A stretch of 37,466 nucleotides of DNA, taken from positions 1 through 37,466 of the forward strand of contig JAFTWZ010000008.1 of NCBI GenBank assembly GCA_017465055.1, read 5' to 3'. This stretch comes from Alistipes sp. GTDB taxonomy: Bacteria; Bacteroidota; Bacteroidia; Bacteroidales; Rikenellaceae. Under the pieces are notes generated by a model. It saw only the letters and a program-made list of their open reading frames with translations, had not been told where the DNA came from and did not search any database. Both the position numbers and the translations under genes were made by a program. Below are positions 7,433 to 16,235 of this stretch, piece after piece (the stretch's first letter is position 1; each line of letters begins with the position of its first letter).

Positions 7433-8320
7433 ATGTCGACAAAAGATAGAAGAATGAAGCGTACGGTGCGTCGCTCGTATATCATCTCTACGGTGAGCAT
7501 CGCGTTGGTACTCTTTATGTTGGGCGTTGTGTCGTATGTTACGCTCTCGGCGCTCTCGGCGGCTCGCAGCCTGCGTGGTAGCGTGGTGGTGTCGGTCGAA
7601 CTTGGCTCGGAGGTAGTTGGCCAGGCTCGTGCCGATGTACTTAGTAAGATAGAGGCTACGGGGCTATGTAGCGAGGTGGAGTTTCTGGATCGTGAGTCGA
7701 AGTTTGCCGACGAGGAGTTTCGCAAACAGTTCGAGGTCGACCTCGATATGCTCCTCGGTGAAAATCCTCTGCGCGATAGCTTCGAGATAACGCTTTCGGA
7801 TGAGTGTGCTACGCGTGAGCAGGTTGAGGCCTTTGTCTCGAGTGTTGAGCATATCGCTGGCGTGGAGTATGTATCTGTGCCCCCGATAGATGTTATCGAG
7901 GGTATGCATTCGACTATTAGTTATGTTACTATTGGTTTGGCTGCCTTCTTCGGCGTGCTTCTAATAATATCGATATTGCTGCTTAACAACACTATACGCT
8001 TGGCGATATACTCTAAGCGCTACCTTATCAACACTATGAAGTTGGTGGGGGCAACCAAGTGGTATATTATGCGTCCGTTCTTGGGTAGTGCGCTTAAGCA
8101 GGGTCTTATTGCAGGCTTTGTAGCGGCTGCGATGATATGTGGAATAGTGTATGGTGCTGAGAGCTTCACGGTCGAGGGCCTTACGATGCTTAACTACCGC
8201 GAGGTTGCTATCATCGTAGGTAGTGTAGTGGCTGTGGGTCTGGTTATCACGCTACTCTTCTCAATCTTTGCCGTCAATAAGTTTGTTAATATGAAGTCGT
8301 CAAGCATACACCTTTACTAA
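7433..8320 (+). CDS. ftsX: Cell division ABC-type permease subunit FtsX
   Basis: 295 residues, with a cytosolic N-terminus, a first membrane helix at about 19-42, an extracytoplasmic domain (about 43-165) with an ECD-like pattern (GSEVVGQARADVLSKIEATG), then three C-terminal helices carrying the FtsX permease domain (LAIYSKRYLINTMKLVGATK is the conserved cytosolic loop). FtsX pairs with the ATPase FtsE to control peptidoglycan hydrolases at the septum; ftsE is not in this window, which is common in Bacteroidetes. It is followed after 18 bp by a DUF3098 gene, a conserved pairing in this phylum. Confidence 0.92.
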   Translation: MSTKDRRMKRTVRRSYIISTVSIALVLFMLGVVSYVTLSALSAARSLRGSVVVSVELGSEVVGQARADVLSKIEATGLCSEVEFLDRESKFADEEFRKQFEVDLDMLLGENPLRDSFEITLSDECATREQVEAFVSSVEHIAGVEYVSVPPIDVIEGMHSTISYVTIGLAAFFGVLLIISILLLNNTIRLAIYSKRYLINTMKLVGATKWYIMRPFLGSALKQGLIAGFVAAAMICGIVYGAESFTVEGLTMLNYREVAIIVGSVVAVGLVITLLFSIFAVNKFVNMKSSSIHLY

Positions 8321-8338
8321 CGATAAAACATTGATTAT

Positions 8339-8596
8339 ATGCATAATATGAATAATGGAGGCAATGAGCGTATGCCCTTTACTACGAAGAACTATATTAT
8401 GATGCTTGCAGGCGTTGTGGTCATCATCCTCGGCTTTGTGCTTATGAGTGGTGGTGGCGAGCATACGGCCACGGCGTTCGACGAGTCGATATTCTCGTTT
8501 CGTCGCATCACCTTAGCACCCATAGTGGTCATCGCAGGCTTTGTGGTTGTGGGTGTGGCGATAATGAAGCGTTTTAAACCAACCGATAAGGAGTAA
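8339..8596 (+). CDS. DUF3098 two-helix membrane protein
   Basis: A small protein of 85 residues with two predicted membrane helices (about 17-39 and 58-78) joined by a short loop rich in Gly and polar residues (MSGGGEHTATAFDESIFSF, RRITLAPIVV). Bacteroidetes genomes commonly place this DUF3098 family between ftsX and uppP, as here. The function is unknown. Conserved linkage suggests a part in division or envelope assembly, but that is inference. Confidence 0.85.
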   Translation: MHNMNNGGNERMPFTTKNYIMMLAGVVVIILGFVLMSGGGEHTATAFDESIFSFRRITLAPIVVIAGFVVVGVAIMKRFKPTDKE

Positions 8597-8607
8597 TTGT
8601 ACAGATT

Positions 8608-9402
8608 ATGAGTATCTTAGAGGCAATAATACTGGGAGCGTTGCAGGGCCTTACGGAGTTCCTGCCAGTGTCGAGTAGTGGCCATCTGCAGCTGGCTAAG
8701 GAGCTTCTCGGTGTAGAGCTAACGAGCAATCTTACCTTCGACGTGCTGCTACATATGGCTACGGTGCTAAGCACCATAGTAGTGCTATGGAGCGAGATAT
8801 GGTGGCTTATCAAGGGACTCTTTAGTCGTGGTATGAACGACGAGAAGAGCTACTTTCTTAAGCTCGTCGTATCGATGATTCCTATCGGCGTTGTGGGTCT
8901 GCTACTACGCGATAAGATCGATGCTCTGCTCGGCTCGCAATATATTATGGTCGTGGTGGGTGCTATGTTGCTGCTTACGGCAGTGCTGCTGTCGTTTGCC
9001 TACTACGCCAAGCCACGCAATAAGACCACGATATCCTATGGCGATGCCTTTGTCATAGGCCTCGGCCAGGCGGTAGCCTCTATGCCAGGCCTCTCGCGCT
9101 CGGGCACTACCATTGCTACAGGCCTTATGCTCGGCAATGAGAAGGGAGCAGTGGCTACCTTCTCGTTCCTTATGGTTCTTGCGCCTATCGTGGGCCAAAC
9201 GATATTGGATGTTGCCGATGGCGGACTCTCGATTGTAGGCGTGAGCACTACGGCGCTTGTGGCTGGTTTCGTCTCGGCCTTTGTTGTCGGCTGCTTGGCC
9301 TGCAAGACGATGATAGGTATCGTTAAGCGCGGTAAGCTTATATGGTTTGCCCTCTATTGCGCCATTGTGGGCACGATAGCTATCGCCTCTTATTTTATGT
9401 AG
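8608..9402 (+). CDS. uppP: Undecaprenyl-diphosphatase UppP/BacA
   Basis: 264 residues of hydrophobic helices with both signature motifs: GLTEFLPVSSSGHLQL at residues 14-29 (Glu17 and the Ser cluster) and LSRSGTTIATGLMLG at about 161-175. The enzyme removes a phosphate from undecaprenyl diphosphate on the periplasmic face so that the lipid carrier can be reused for peptidoglycan and glycan export; it also gives bacitracin tolerance. It sits 11 bp after DUF3098 and 28 bp before truB. Confidence 0.96.
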   Translation: MSILEAIILGALQGLTEFLPVSSSGHLQLAKELLGVELTSNLTFDVLLHMATVLSTIVVLWSEIWWLIKGLFSRGMNDEKSYFLKLVVSMIPIGVVGLLLRDKIDALLGSQYIMVVVGAMLLLTAVLLSFAYYAKPRNKTTISYGDAFVIGLGQAVASMPGLSRSGTTIATGLMLGNEKGAVATFSFLMVLAPIVGQTILDVADGGLSIVGVSTTALVAGFVSAFVVGCLACKTMIGIVKRGKLIWFALYCAIVGTIAIASYFM

Positions 9403-9430
9403 TCGATCTCTACTTTCCCGTTAAATAGTT

Positions 9431-10144
9431 ATGGAAGAATTTACATTACGCGGAGTCGATTTCCCAGAGGGCTATGTCGCTGTTATCGATAAACCCTATG
9501 AGTGGACCTCGGCCGATGTTGTTCGAAAGATAAAGTTTCAGTTGCGTAAGTGTGGCTATCCGAAGATTAAGATAGGCCACGCTGGTACGCTCGATCCGTT
9601 GGCTACGGGCGTGTTGCTTGTATGTATAGGCCGCGCTACGAAGCGCGTCGAGAGCCTGCAGGCCGAGGTTAAGGAGTATGTCGCCGAGCTGCAGCTCGGA
9701 GCTACCACTCCCTCGGGCGATATGGAGCATCCTGTAGATGCTACCTATCCTACGGAGCATATCACGCGCGAGAGTGTTGAGGCTGCGCTACGAAGTCTTA
9801 CGGGCGAGCGCGAGCAGCTGCCACCGCTCTACTCGGCTAAGAAGGTGCAGGGCGTACGTGCCTATGAGTTTGCGCGCGCTGGCGAGGAGGTGGAGCTTAA
9901 GAAGGCGCATATTACCATATATAATATGGAGCTTGTGGAGTACGATCTGCCGCGTATAAAGATACGTGTCGAGTGTAGCAAGGGTACATATATCCGCTCG
10001 CTCGCCTTCGAGATTGGCGAGGCACTCGCAAGTGGTGCCTATCTTAGCTCGCTGCGTCGTACGCGTAGTGGCGATTTTCGCGTTGAGGAGGGCCATCAGC
10101 TCGACCTATTTCTGGAAAAGTTGCGCGAGTGTGAAACAAAATAG
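9431..10144 (+). CDS. truB: tRNA pseudouridine-55 synthase TruB
   Basis: 237 residues. The catalytic motif GHAGTLDPLATGVL is at residues 49-62, with Asp55 as the nucleophile, and the N-terminal KPYEWTSADVV motif is typical of TruB. It isomerises U55 to pseudouridine in the T-loop of tRNAs. It is shorter than E. coli TruB because it lacks most of the C-terminal PUA-like region, as is usual in Bacteroidetes. It is part of the uppP-truB-queA run. Confidence 0.96.
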   Translation: MEEFTLRGVDFPEGYVAVIDKPYEWTSADVVRKIKFQLRKCGYPKIKIGHAGTLDPLATGVLLVCIGRATKRVESLQAEVKEYVAELQLGATTPSGDMEHPVDATYPTEHITRESVEAALRSLTGEREQLPPLYSAKKVQGVRAYEFARAGEEVELKKAHITIYNMELVEYDLPRIKIRVECSKGTYIRSLAFEIGEALASGAYLSSLRRTRSGDFRVEEGHQLDLFLEKLRECETK

Positions 10145-10191
10145 CGACTTTTGCGTATATTATTTGATTATTAACGTTTTTTTGATCACAT

Positions 10192-11241
10192 ATGAAGTTA
10201 TCTCAGTATGGCTACGAGTTTAACGCGGATATGATTGCCAAGTATCCGACGATAAATCGTGATGATGCCCGTCTTATGGTGCTACACCGCTCTACGGGTG
10301 AGATTGAGCACCGTATCTTCAAGGATATTATAGAGTATTTCGACGAGAAGGATATGTTCGTCTTTAACGACACAAAGGTATTCCCGGCGCGTCTGCAAGG
10401 CTGCAAGGAGAAGACCGGTGCCGATATCGAAATCTTCCTACTCAGGGAGCTTAACCGCGAGCTTCGCTTGTGGGACGTGTTGGTAGACCCAGCGCGTAAG
10501 ATTCGTATAGGCAACAAGTTATATTTCGGCGACGACGAGCTTATGGGTGCTGAGGTTATCGACAACACCACCTCGCGTGGCCGTACTCTGCGCTTTCTGT
10601 TCGATGGCTCGTACGAGGAGTTCAAAGAGGCACTCTTTAACCTCGGCGAGACGCCTCTGCCTCGCTGGGTAAGAGAGAAGGTCGAGCCCGAGGATGCCGA
10701 GTGGTATCAGACGATATATGCCGAGAAGGAGGGCGCTGTGGCGGCTCCTACGGCGGGCCTTCACTTCTCGAAGCACCTGATGAAGCGTATGGAGATTAAG
10801 GGTATCGACCGCGCCTTCATCACGTTGCACGTGGGCTTAGGTAACTTCCGCACTGTCGACGTCGAGGATTTGTCGAAGCATAAGATGGACTCGGAGCAGT
10901 TTATCGTTACGCCCGAGACCGTCGAGCAGATCAACACCGCAAAGCGCGATGGCCGCAAGATTGTAGCTATCGGTACTACCGTTATGCGTGCTATGGAGAC
11001 TGCCGTATCGGTTGGTGGTATGCTTAAGCCGATGGATGGCTGGACCAACAAATTTATCTTCCACCCATACCAGTTTACCGCGGCCGATGCCTTCGTGTCG
11101 AACTTCCATCTGCCATACTCAACACAGCTTATGATGGTTGCAGCGTTTGGTGGCTACGACCTTGTAATGCAGGCCTACGAGGTGGCGACTAAGGAGGGTT
11201 ACCGATTTGGTACTTATGGCGATGCAATGTTGATTTTGTAG
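10192..11241 (+). CDS. queA: S-adenosylmethionine:tRNA ribosyltransferase-isomerase QueA
   Basis: 349 residues, full length for QueA. Recognisable segments include [15 protein letters not shown] near residues 56-70, [28 protein letters not shown] and [21 protein letters not shown]. The enzyme transfers and isomerises the ribosyl group of S-adenosylmethionine onto 7-aminomethyl-7-deazaguanine in tRNA, giving epoxyqueuosine at position 34. It is probably the last gene of the run that begins with YfhO. Confidence 0.96.
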   Translation: MKLSQYGYEFNADMIAKYPTINRDDARLMVLHRSTGEIEHRIFKDIIEYFDEKDMFVFNDTKVFPARLQGCKEKTGADIEIFLLRELNRELRLWDVLVDPARKIRIGNKLYFGDDELMGAEVIDNTTSRGRTLRFLFDGSYEEFKEALFNLGETPLPRWVREKVEPEDAEWYQTIYAEKEGAVAAPTAGLHFSKHLMKRMEIKGIDRAFITLHVGLGNFRTVDVEDLSKHKMDSEQFIVTPETVEQINTAKRDGRKIVAIGTTVMRAMETAVSVGGMLKPMDGWTNKFIFHPYQFTAADAFVSNFHLPYSTQLMMVAAFGGYDLVMQAYEVATKEGYRFGTYGDAMLIL

Positions 11242-11252
11242 AAAATTTTTAC

Positions 11253-11260
11253 TATATTTG
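11253..11260 (+). promoter_or_regulatory. Predicted -7 box for the GT5-like/DUF4270 pair
   Basis: TATATTTG matches TAnnTTTG. A TTTG lies 14 bp upstream (11235-11238), shorter than the usual 19-21 bp spacer, so the promoter may be weak. Confidence 0.4.
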
Positions 11261-11281
11261 CCTACCTAAACTACTGAAACT

Positions 11282-12088
11282 ATGGCAACAAATAAGATCT
11301 TGTACGTGTGTCAGGAGATATCTCCCTATCTTCCAGAGAACGAGCTGTCGAAGCTCAGCCTCGAGATGGCGCGTCAGATGCAGGAGCGTGGTGCTGAGGT
11401 GCGCACCTTTATGCCCCGTTACGGTTGTATCAACGAGCGCAGAAATCAGCTGCACGAGGTGATACGCCTGTCGGGTATGAACCTTATAATCAACGATAAC
11501 GACCACCAGCTGATTATCAAGGTGGCTTCGATACCTTCGGCTCGCATACAGATATACTTCATCGACAACGACGACTACTTCTCACGCCGCGCCGTGCTAC
11601 ACGATGCCGAGGGTATTATGTTCGATGACAACGACGACAGAGCCATATTCTTCGCTCGTGGTATGCTCGAGACGGTTAAGAAGCTACGTTGGTCGCCTAC
11701 GATTGTGCACTGCCACGGCTGGTTCTCGGCCATTGTGCCTATGTACCTTAAGAAGGTGTTCTACGACGACCCACTCTTCCGCGATGTGAAGATTGTGTTG
11801 TCGCTCCCAGGCGATAGGTTCGAGGGCGTGTTGGCCCAGAACTTCAAGCAGAAGCTCGAGGGTGAGGGTATTATGGATAGCAATATGAAGATTTTGGAGG
11901 AGCCATCATACCAAAACCTATATCGCTTCGTTATTGATTATGCCGATGGTGTCATTGTCAACTCTCCCGATGCCGATGCCGAGATTGTAGAGTATGCTCG
12001 CAGTCGCGGTAAGAAGGTCCTCGATTATCAGAGTGGCGACGACAAAGAGGTATTCGATAATTATAAGAGATTCTATGACGAATTGTAG
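11282..12088 (+). CDS. Glycogen/starch-synthase-like protein, N-terminal GT5 domain only
   Basis: 268 residues corresponding to the N-terminal Rossmann half of glycogen synthases (KILYVCQEISPYLPENELSK, GAEVRTFMPRYGCINE, PTIVHCHGWFSAIVPMYLKK). Full GlgA proteins are about 470-490 residues, so the C-terminal half, which holds most of the ADP-glucose site, is missing. The KxGGLxD loop near residue 20 of catalytic GlgA is replaced by ENELSKLS. I infer a non-catalytic or sensing role rather than glycogen synthesis. The reading frame ends cleanly and overlaps the DUF4270 gene by 14 bp, so it looks like a maintained short form, a type known in Bacteroidetes, and not a fresh truncation. Confidence 0.8.
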   Translation: MATNKILYVCQEISPYLPENELSKLSLEMARQMQERGAEVRTFMPRYGCINERRNQLHEVIRLSGMNLIINDNDHQLIIKVASIPSARIQIYFIDNDDYFSRRAVLHDAEGIMFDDNDDRAIFFARGMLETVKKLRWSPTIVHCHGWFSAIVPMYLKKVFYDDPLFRDVKIVLSLPGDRFEGVLAQNFKQKLEGEGIMDSNMKILEEPSYQNLYRFVIDYADGVIVNSPDADAEIVEYARSRGKKVLDYQSGDDKEVFDNYKRFYDEL

Positions 12089-13727
12089 AGTGGTAATCCT
12101 CCTGCTGGTGCTCTCTATAGCTATGTTGTTTGGCGTAGGGTGTACCACAGAGGTAGATTATACTATGGGCTCGGAGTTTGTGCCTACAAACCAGCAGATG
12201 GAGCTTCGTCGTCGCGTCTATAAGCTCGGCACTATGACCGAGGGGGACGTCAACGAGGAGTGCCCGTTTATACGTACGCGCCTCTATCATAGCGACTCGC
12301 TTCGCTCGGCAAATATCGAGTATGGCTACTTTGGTGCGGAGCGTAACGATACGTTTGGTCTGCGCAAGGCTGGTTTTATGTCGCAGATGGTCTTTAGTCT
12401 CTCGCTTCACGAAGAGCGTGGCTGGGGATATAGGCCCATATTCGACTCTATGTTGTTGTCGCTCTATGTGGTCGATTACCACGGTGATACCACCAAGAAG
12501 CATAAGTTCGAGGTCTTCGAAATTACGTCGAACGACTACTTCAACCTGCCAAAGGATAAGGATACGTCGTTCTACATTAACTTCGACCCTACGCCCTATA
12601 TTTCCGACAAGCCTATATTCGAGTTTACATATCCCGACCAGGATAGAGGTGTCTACGTGGGCGATATGACTACTCCTAAGAATGAGGAGGTTAAGTTGGA
12701 TGTTACCGACGCAGGTCGCGAGTACCTCAAGCGCTTGATGTTCTCTACCAGCGAGGAACTTGAGGCCAACGATGGCTTTGCGCTCGACAAGGATAGTCTC
12801 TATGTTACGGGTAACGAGCGTAAGTTCTTAGATGTGGTCAAGGGTATCTACATTGCACCTGCCAATGACATAGAGGGTGATGGCGCTATGTTCTCTACCC
12901 ATTTGGAGAATACGGCATTGCTGCTCTATACGCGCGGTCGCTACGAGGAGGACCCTACGATTATACGCGATACCACCTATATGATCTATAACCTCTACCT
13001 CGACCCCAGTACCTATAATATCGATGCTGGTAATGTCTCGATAAACACCGTTAGACACGACTTTAGCGGCTCGATGGTCGATACGGATGAGTATCTTACA
13101 ACGAGCTTTGTCGATGGTATGGGTGGCAAGGTTACAGAGGTGGAGTTTACCGACGAGTTTATCCAGTCGCTTGCCGATATAGTAACTGCGGCAGGTGACG
13201 ACGCTGTGGTATCGGTTAATCAGGCTATGTTGTCGGTATATCTCGATGGCGCCTATGATGGTATCGAGGATTACAACTACACGCTTCTCAATCCGAGCCT
13301 TGTTACTCCGATGCTTAATAGCGCAATGCCGCGCTTAGGTCTGTATACTGATTACGATACGCTTTTGGCAGTTACGGACTATGCCTATACCATAGAGTCG
13401 AGTAGCAACAAGCTCGACTACGACGGCTACCTCAATCGTTCGCTTGCCTGCTACAAGATGGATATTGCGACCTACGTGCAGTCGCTTATGAATGCTGCGG
13501 CGGATAATGTAGACGAGAGTGGTAGGGTTAACTTCGAGAAGTTTAGCTCCGACAACGAGGCAGAGTCGGGGTCGCTGGTTGAGTATCGCCGCTTCTACAT
13601 TGGTCCTGATGCATATTCGTTATATGGCTTCAATCGCCAGGCGATATGTGGTATGGAGTCGGAGGTTGGTGGCGTTAAGACTCCAGCACCGATAAAGTTA
13701 GAGTTAACCTATACGATTGTAAATTAG
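12075..13727 (+). CDS. DUF4270-family lipoprotein
   Basis: 550 residues from an ATG that overlaps the previous gene by 14 bp. This start is chosen because it gives a clean lipoprotein signal (VVILLLVLSIAMLFGVGC, lipid-modified Cys23), whereas the upstream in-frame extension is basic and not signal-like. The mature part is Tyr/Asp-rich and beta-rich (FYINFDPTPYISDKPIFEFT, YTLLNPSLVTPMLNSAMP), as in DUF4270 proteins of Bacteroidetes, which are thought to sit in the outer membrane. The function is unknown. Overlap with the GT5-like gene suggests translational coupling. Confidence 0.85.
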   Translation: MTNCRVVILLLVLSIAMLFGVGCTTEVDYTMGSEFVPTNQQMELRRRVYKLGTMTEGDVNEECPFIRTRLYHSDSLRSANIEYGYFGAERNDTFGLRKAGFMSQMVFSLSLHEERGWGYRPIFDSMLLSLYVVDYHGDTTKKHKFEVFEITSNDYFNLPKDKDTSFYINFDPTPYISDKPIFEFTYPDQDRGVYVGDMTTPKNEEVKLDVTDAGREYLKRLMFSTSEELEANDGFALDKDSLYVTGNERKFLDVVKGIYIAPANDIEGDGAMFSTHLENTALLLYTRGRYEEDPTIIRDTTYMIYNLYLDPSTYNIDAGNVSINTVRHDFSGSMVDTDEYLTTSFVDGMGGKVTEVEFTDEFIQSLADIVTAAGDDAVVSVNQAMLSVYLDGAYDGIEDYNYTLLNPSLVTPMLNSAMPRLGLYTDYDTLLAVTDYAYTIESSSNKLDYDGYLNRSLACYKMDIATYVQSLMNAAADNVDESGRVNFEKFSSDNEAESGSLVEYRRFYIGPDAYSLYGFNRQAICGMESEVGGVKTPAPIKLELTYTIVN

Positions 13728-13756
13728 TGCAGTATAGATAAATTATAGAGAATGGC

Positions 13757-13784
13757 AAGCCTAAGCCCCAAGGACTTAGGTTTT
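13757..13784 (+). terminator. Hairpin between DUF4270 and topA
   Basis: CCTAAG (13760-13765) pairs with CTTAGG (13775-13780), followed by TTTT, with two extra A-T pairs outside. A weak intrinsic terminator for the preceding gene is the likely reading. Confidence 0.45.
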
Positions 13785-13811
13785 GCTGTATGTATAAAGA
13801 AATAGTTTACG

Positions 13812-16115
13812 ATGCAAGAAAATTTAGTTATTGTAGAGTCTCCTGCTAAGGCCAAGACCATCGAGAAGTTCTTGGGTAAGGAGTATATGGTCAAGTCGAG
13901 TTTTGGCCATATTCGCGACTTAGCAAAGCGAGGTCTCGGCGTAAATTTAGATAATGAGTTTGAGCCTATATACGAGATACCCGATGATAAACGTAGGGTC
14001 GTCGATGAGCTTACGCGCCTTGCTCGCGAGGCAAAGACCGTGTGGCTCGCATCCGATGAGGACCGCGAGGGAGAGGCTATTGCTTGGCATCTGGCTAAGG
14101 TCTTGAATCTACCGATTGACCGTACTAAGCGTATCGTCTTTCACGAGATTACACAGCGTGCCATACTCGGGGCTATCGAGAATCCGCGCACCATCGACCT
14201 TAATTTGGTTAATGCGCAGCAGGCGCGTCGTGTGTTGGATCGCCTTGTAGGCTTCGAGCTCTCGCCCGTGCTGTGGAAGAAGGTGCGCCCAGCACTCTCG
14301 GCAGGCCGTGTGCAGAGCGTAGCGGTGCGCCTTATCGTCGAGCGCGAGAGGGAGATTATAGGCTTTAACCCTACGCCTCAGTTCCGCGTGTCGGGTCAGT
14401 TCTACGCTGCGGAGGATAGCTCGGCTATGCTCTTTAAGGCCACGCTATCGAAGGGCTTTGTCACCATCGAGGAGGCCGAGCAGTTCCTCAAGGAGTGCAT
14501 TGGCGAGCGATTTACGGTTACGAAGTCGGAGGAGAAGCCCGTACAGCGCTTCGCAGCACCACCGTTTACCACCTCTACGCTACAGCAGGAGGCGGGTCGT
14601 AAGCTCGGTATGAGTGTGTCGCAGACGATGTCTGTTGCTCAGCGTCTCTACGAGCAGGGTCTTATTACCTATATGCGTACCGACTCGGTGAACCTCTCGC
14701 AGATGGCTATCACGCAGTGTAAGAACGAGATTACGCGCCTCTTTGGTGCCAAGTACTCATACCCTCATAACTTCAAGACCAAGACTAAGGGGGCTCAGGA
14801 GGCTCACGAGGCTATACGTCCGTCGTATATCGAGCGTCAGGAGATTGATGGTACAGCTGCCGAAAAGCGCCTCTACGACCTTATATGGAAGCGTACCGTA
14901 GCGTCGCAGATGGTCCCTGCCGAGCTTGATCGCACGACTATTGTCATCGACCTTAGTCGTCGTAGCGAGCAGTTTGTCGCCCAGGGCGAGGTTGTCCGCT
15001 TCGATGGCTTTATGCGTCTCTATTCCGAGGCTGTCGACGAGGATGCGCAGTCGGAGAGCGAGGAGGGTATACTCCCAAAGATGGCGGTGGGCGATATTGT
15101 TATCGCCAAGTCTATTACGGCGGCCGAGCGCTATAGCGTAGCCCCTGCGCGATACAACGAGGCGGCGTTGGTTAAGCGCCTCGAGGAGCTCGGTATAGGT
15201 CGTCCTTCGACCTACGCACCTACGATTACTACGATTATCAATCGTGGTTATGTCGTTAAGCAGAATCGCGACGGTCAGAAGCGCCAGACGCGTCAGTTGA
15301 CGCTCCAGGGCGATAAGATTTCGTCAAAGATTGTTACAGAGAGCTATGGTAAGGAGAAGAATAGATTGGCTCCTACGGATATAGGTATGGTCGTCAACGA
15401 CTACCTCGAGAGCCAGTTTGCCTCGATTATGGACTACCACTTTACGGCCAATGTCGAGAAGGAGTTCGACCGTATTGCCGAGGGCGACATCACCTGGACC
15501 GATATGATTCGCCAGTTCTACACTCCGTTCCATACGCTTGTCGAGCAGGCAGTAGGCACTCAGAGCGACCGCACGGTGCAGTCGGTTCGAGTATTGGGTA
15601 TCGACCCAAAGACGGGACATACGGTTAAGGCGCGTATCGGTCGCTACGGCCCTATGGTCGAGTTGGAGAGTGCCGAGGGTGAGAAGATGCACTTTGCGTC
15701 GCTTAAGAAGGGCCAGCTTATCGAGTCTATCACGTTGGAGGAGGCGCTGGAACTCTTCGCCCTGCCACGCAACTTGGGCGACTTGGATGGCGAGCCTCTG
15801 ATGGTCGGCGTGGGTAAGTTCGGCCCATACGTGCGTCACGGTAAGACCTTCGCTTCGTTGCAGAAGACGGACGATCCATATACCATTACGCGCGAGCGTG
15901 CTGAGGAGCTCTTGCGCGAGAGTGTTGCTAAGCAGCGCGCCGCTTCGGAGCCTCTGCGTACCTTCGCCGAGGATGCCGCTATGGTGGTTAAGAGCGGTCT
16001 TTACGGCCCATATATCGCCTACAACGGCAAGAACTACCGATTGCCTAAGGGCGTTAAGGTCGAGACGCTTACCTATGTCGACTGCCAGCGAATTGTAGCT
16101 AAGAGCAAGAAGTAG
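13812..16115 (+). CDS. topA: DNA topoisomerase I (type IA)
   Basis: 767 residues. The Toprim domain starts the protein (LVIVESPAKAKTIEKFLG, Glu9; ASDEDREGEAIAWHL with the acidic triad). The active-site motif GLITYMRTDSVNLS places the catalytic Tyr at residue 287. The core toroid continues to about 590 and is followed by C-terminal repeats of the non-zinc topo C type (GRYGPMVELESAEGEKMHF, GKFGPYVRHGKTFASL, SGLYGPYIAYNGKNYRLPKG). It relaxes negative supercoils through a covalent 5'-phosphotyrosine. The C-terminus lacks Cys4 zinc fingers, as is usual in this phylum. Confidence 0.97.
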   Translation: MQENLVIVESPAKAKTIEKFLGKEYMVKSSFGHIRDLAKRGLGVNLDNEFEPIYEIPDDKRRVVDELTRLAREAKTVWLASDEDREGEAIAWHLAKVLNLPIDRTKRIVFHEITQRAILGAIENPRTIDLNLVNAQQARRVLDRLVGFELSPVLWKKVRPALSAGRVQSVAVRLIVEREREIIGFNPTPQFRVSGQFYAAEDSSAMLFKATLSKGFVTIEEAEQFLKECIGERFTVTKSEEKPVQRFAAPPFTTSTLQQEAGRKLGMSVSQTMSVAQRLYEQGLITYMRTDSVNLSQMAITQCKNEITRLFGAKYSYPHNFKTKTKGAQEAHEAIRPSYIERQEIDGTAAEKRLYDLIWKRTVASQMVPAELDRTTIVIDLSRRSEQFVAQGEVVRFDGFMRLYSEAVDEDAQSESEEGILPKMAVGDIVIAKSITAAERYSVAPARYNEAALVKRLEELGIGRPSTYAPTITTIINRGYVVKQNRDGQKRQTRQLTLQGDKISSKIVTESYGKEKNRLAPTDIGMVVNDYLESQFASIMDYHFTANVEKEFDRIAEGDITWTDMIRQFYTPFHTLVEQAVGTQSDRTVQSVRVLGIDPKTGHTVKARIGRYGPMVELESAEGEKMHFASLKKGQLIESITLEEALELFALPRNLGDLDGEPLMVGVGKFGPYVRHGKTFASLQKTDDPYTITRERAEELLRESVAKQRAASEPLRTFAEDAAMVVKSGLYGPYIAYNGKNYRLPKGVKVETLTYVDCQRIVAKSKK

Positions 16116-16235
16116 GGGAGCTCATAATTGTTGCAACGGTTGTGTGTAGGCAGGTGATTGTGTGGTGGTTGCGACGGTTGTATGATGATATTGATTAAAC
16201 ATAGATAACAATTTATACCTTAAAACTATTTTATT

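Noticed and set aside
11994-12074. Upstream extension of the DUF4270 gene
   Set aside because: The extension overlaps the GT5-like gene further and places a basic stretch before the lipoprotein signal; the ATG at 12075 is better.
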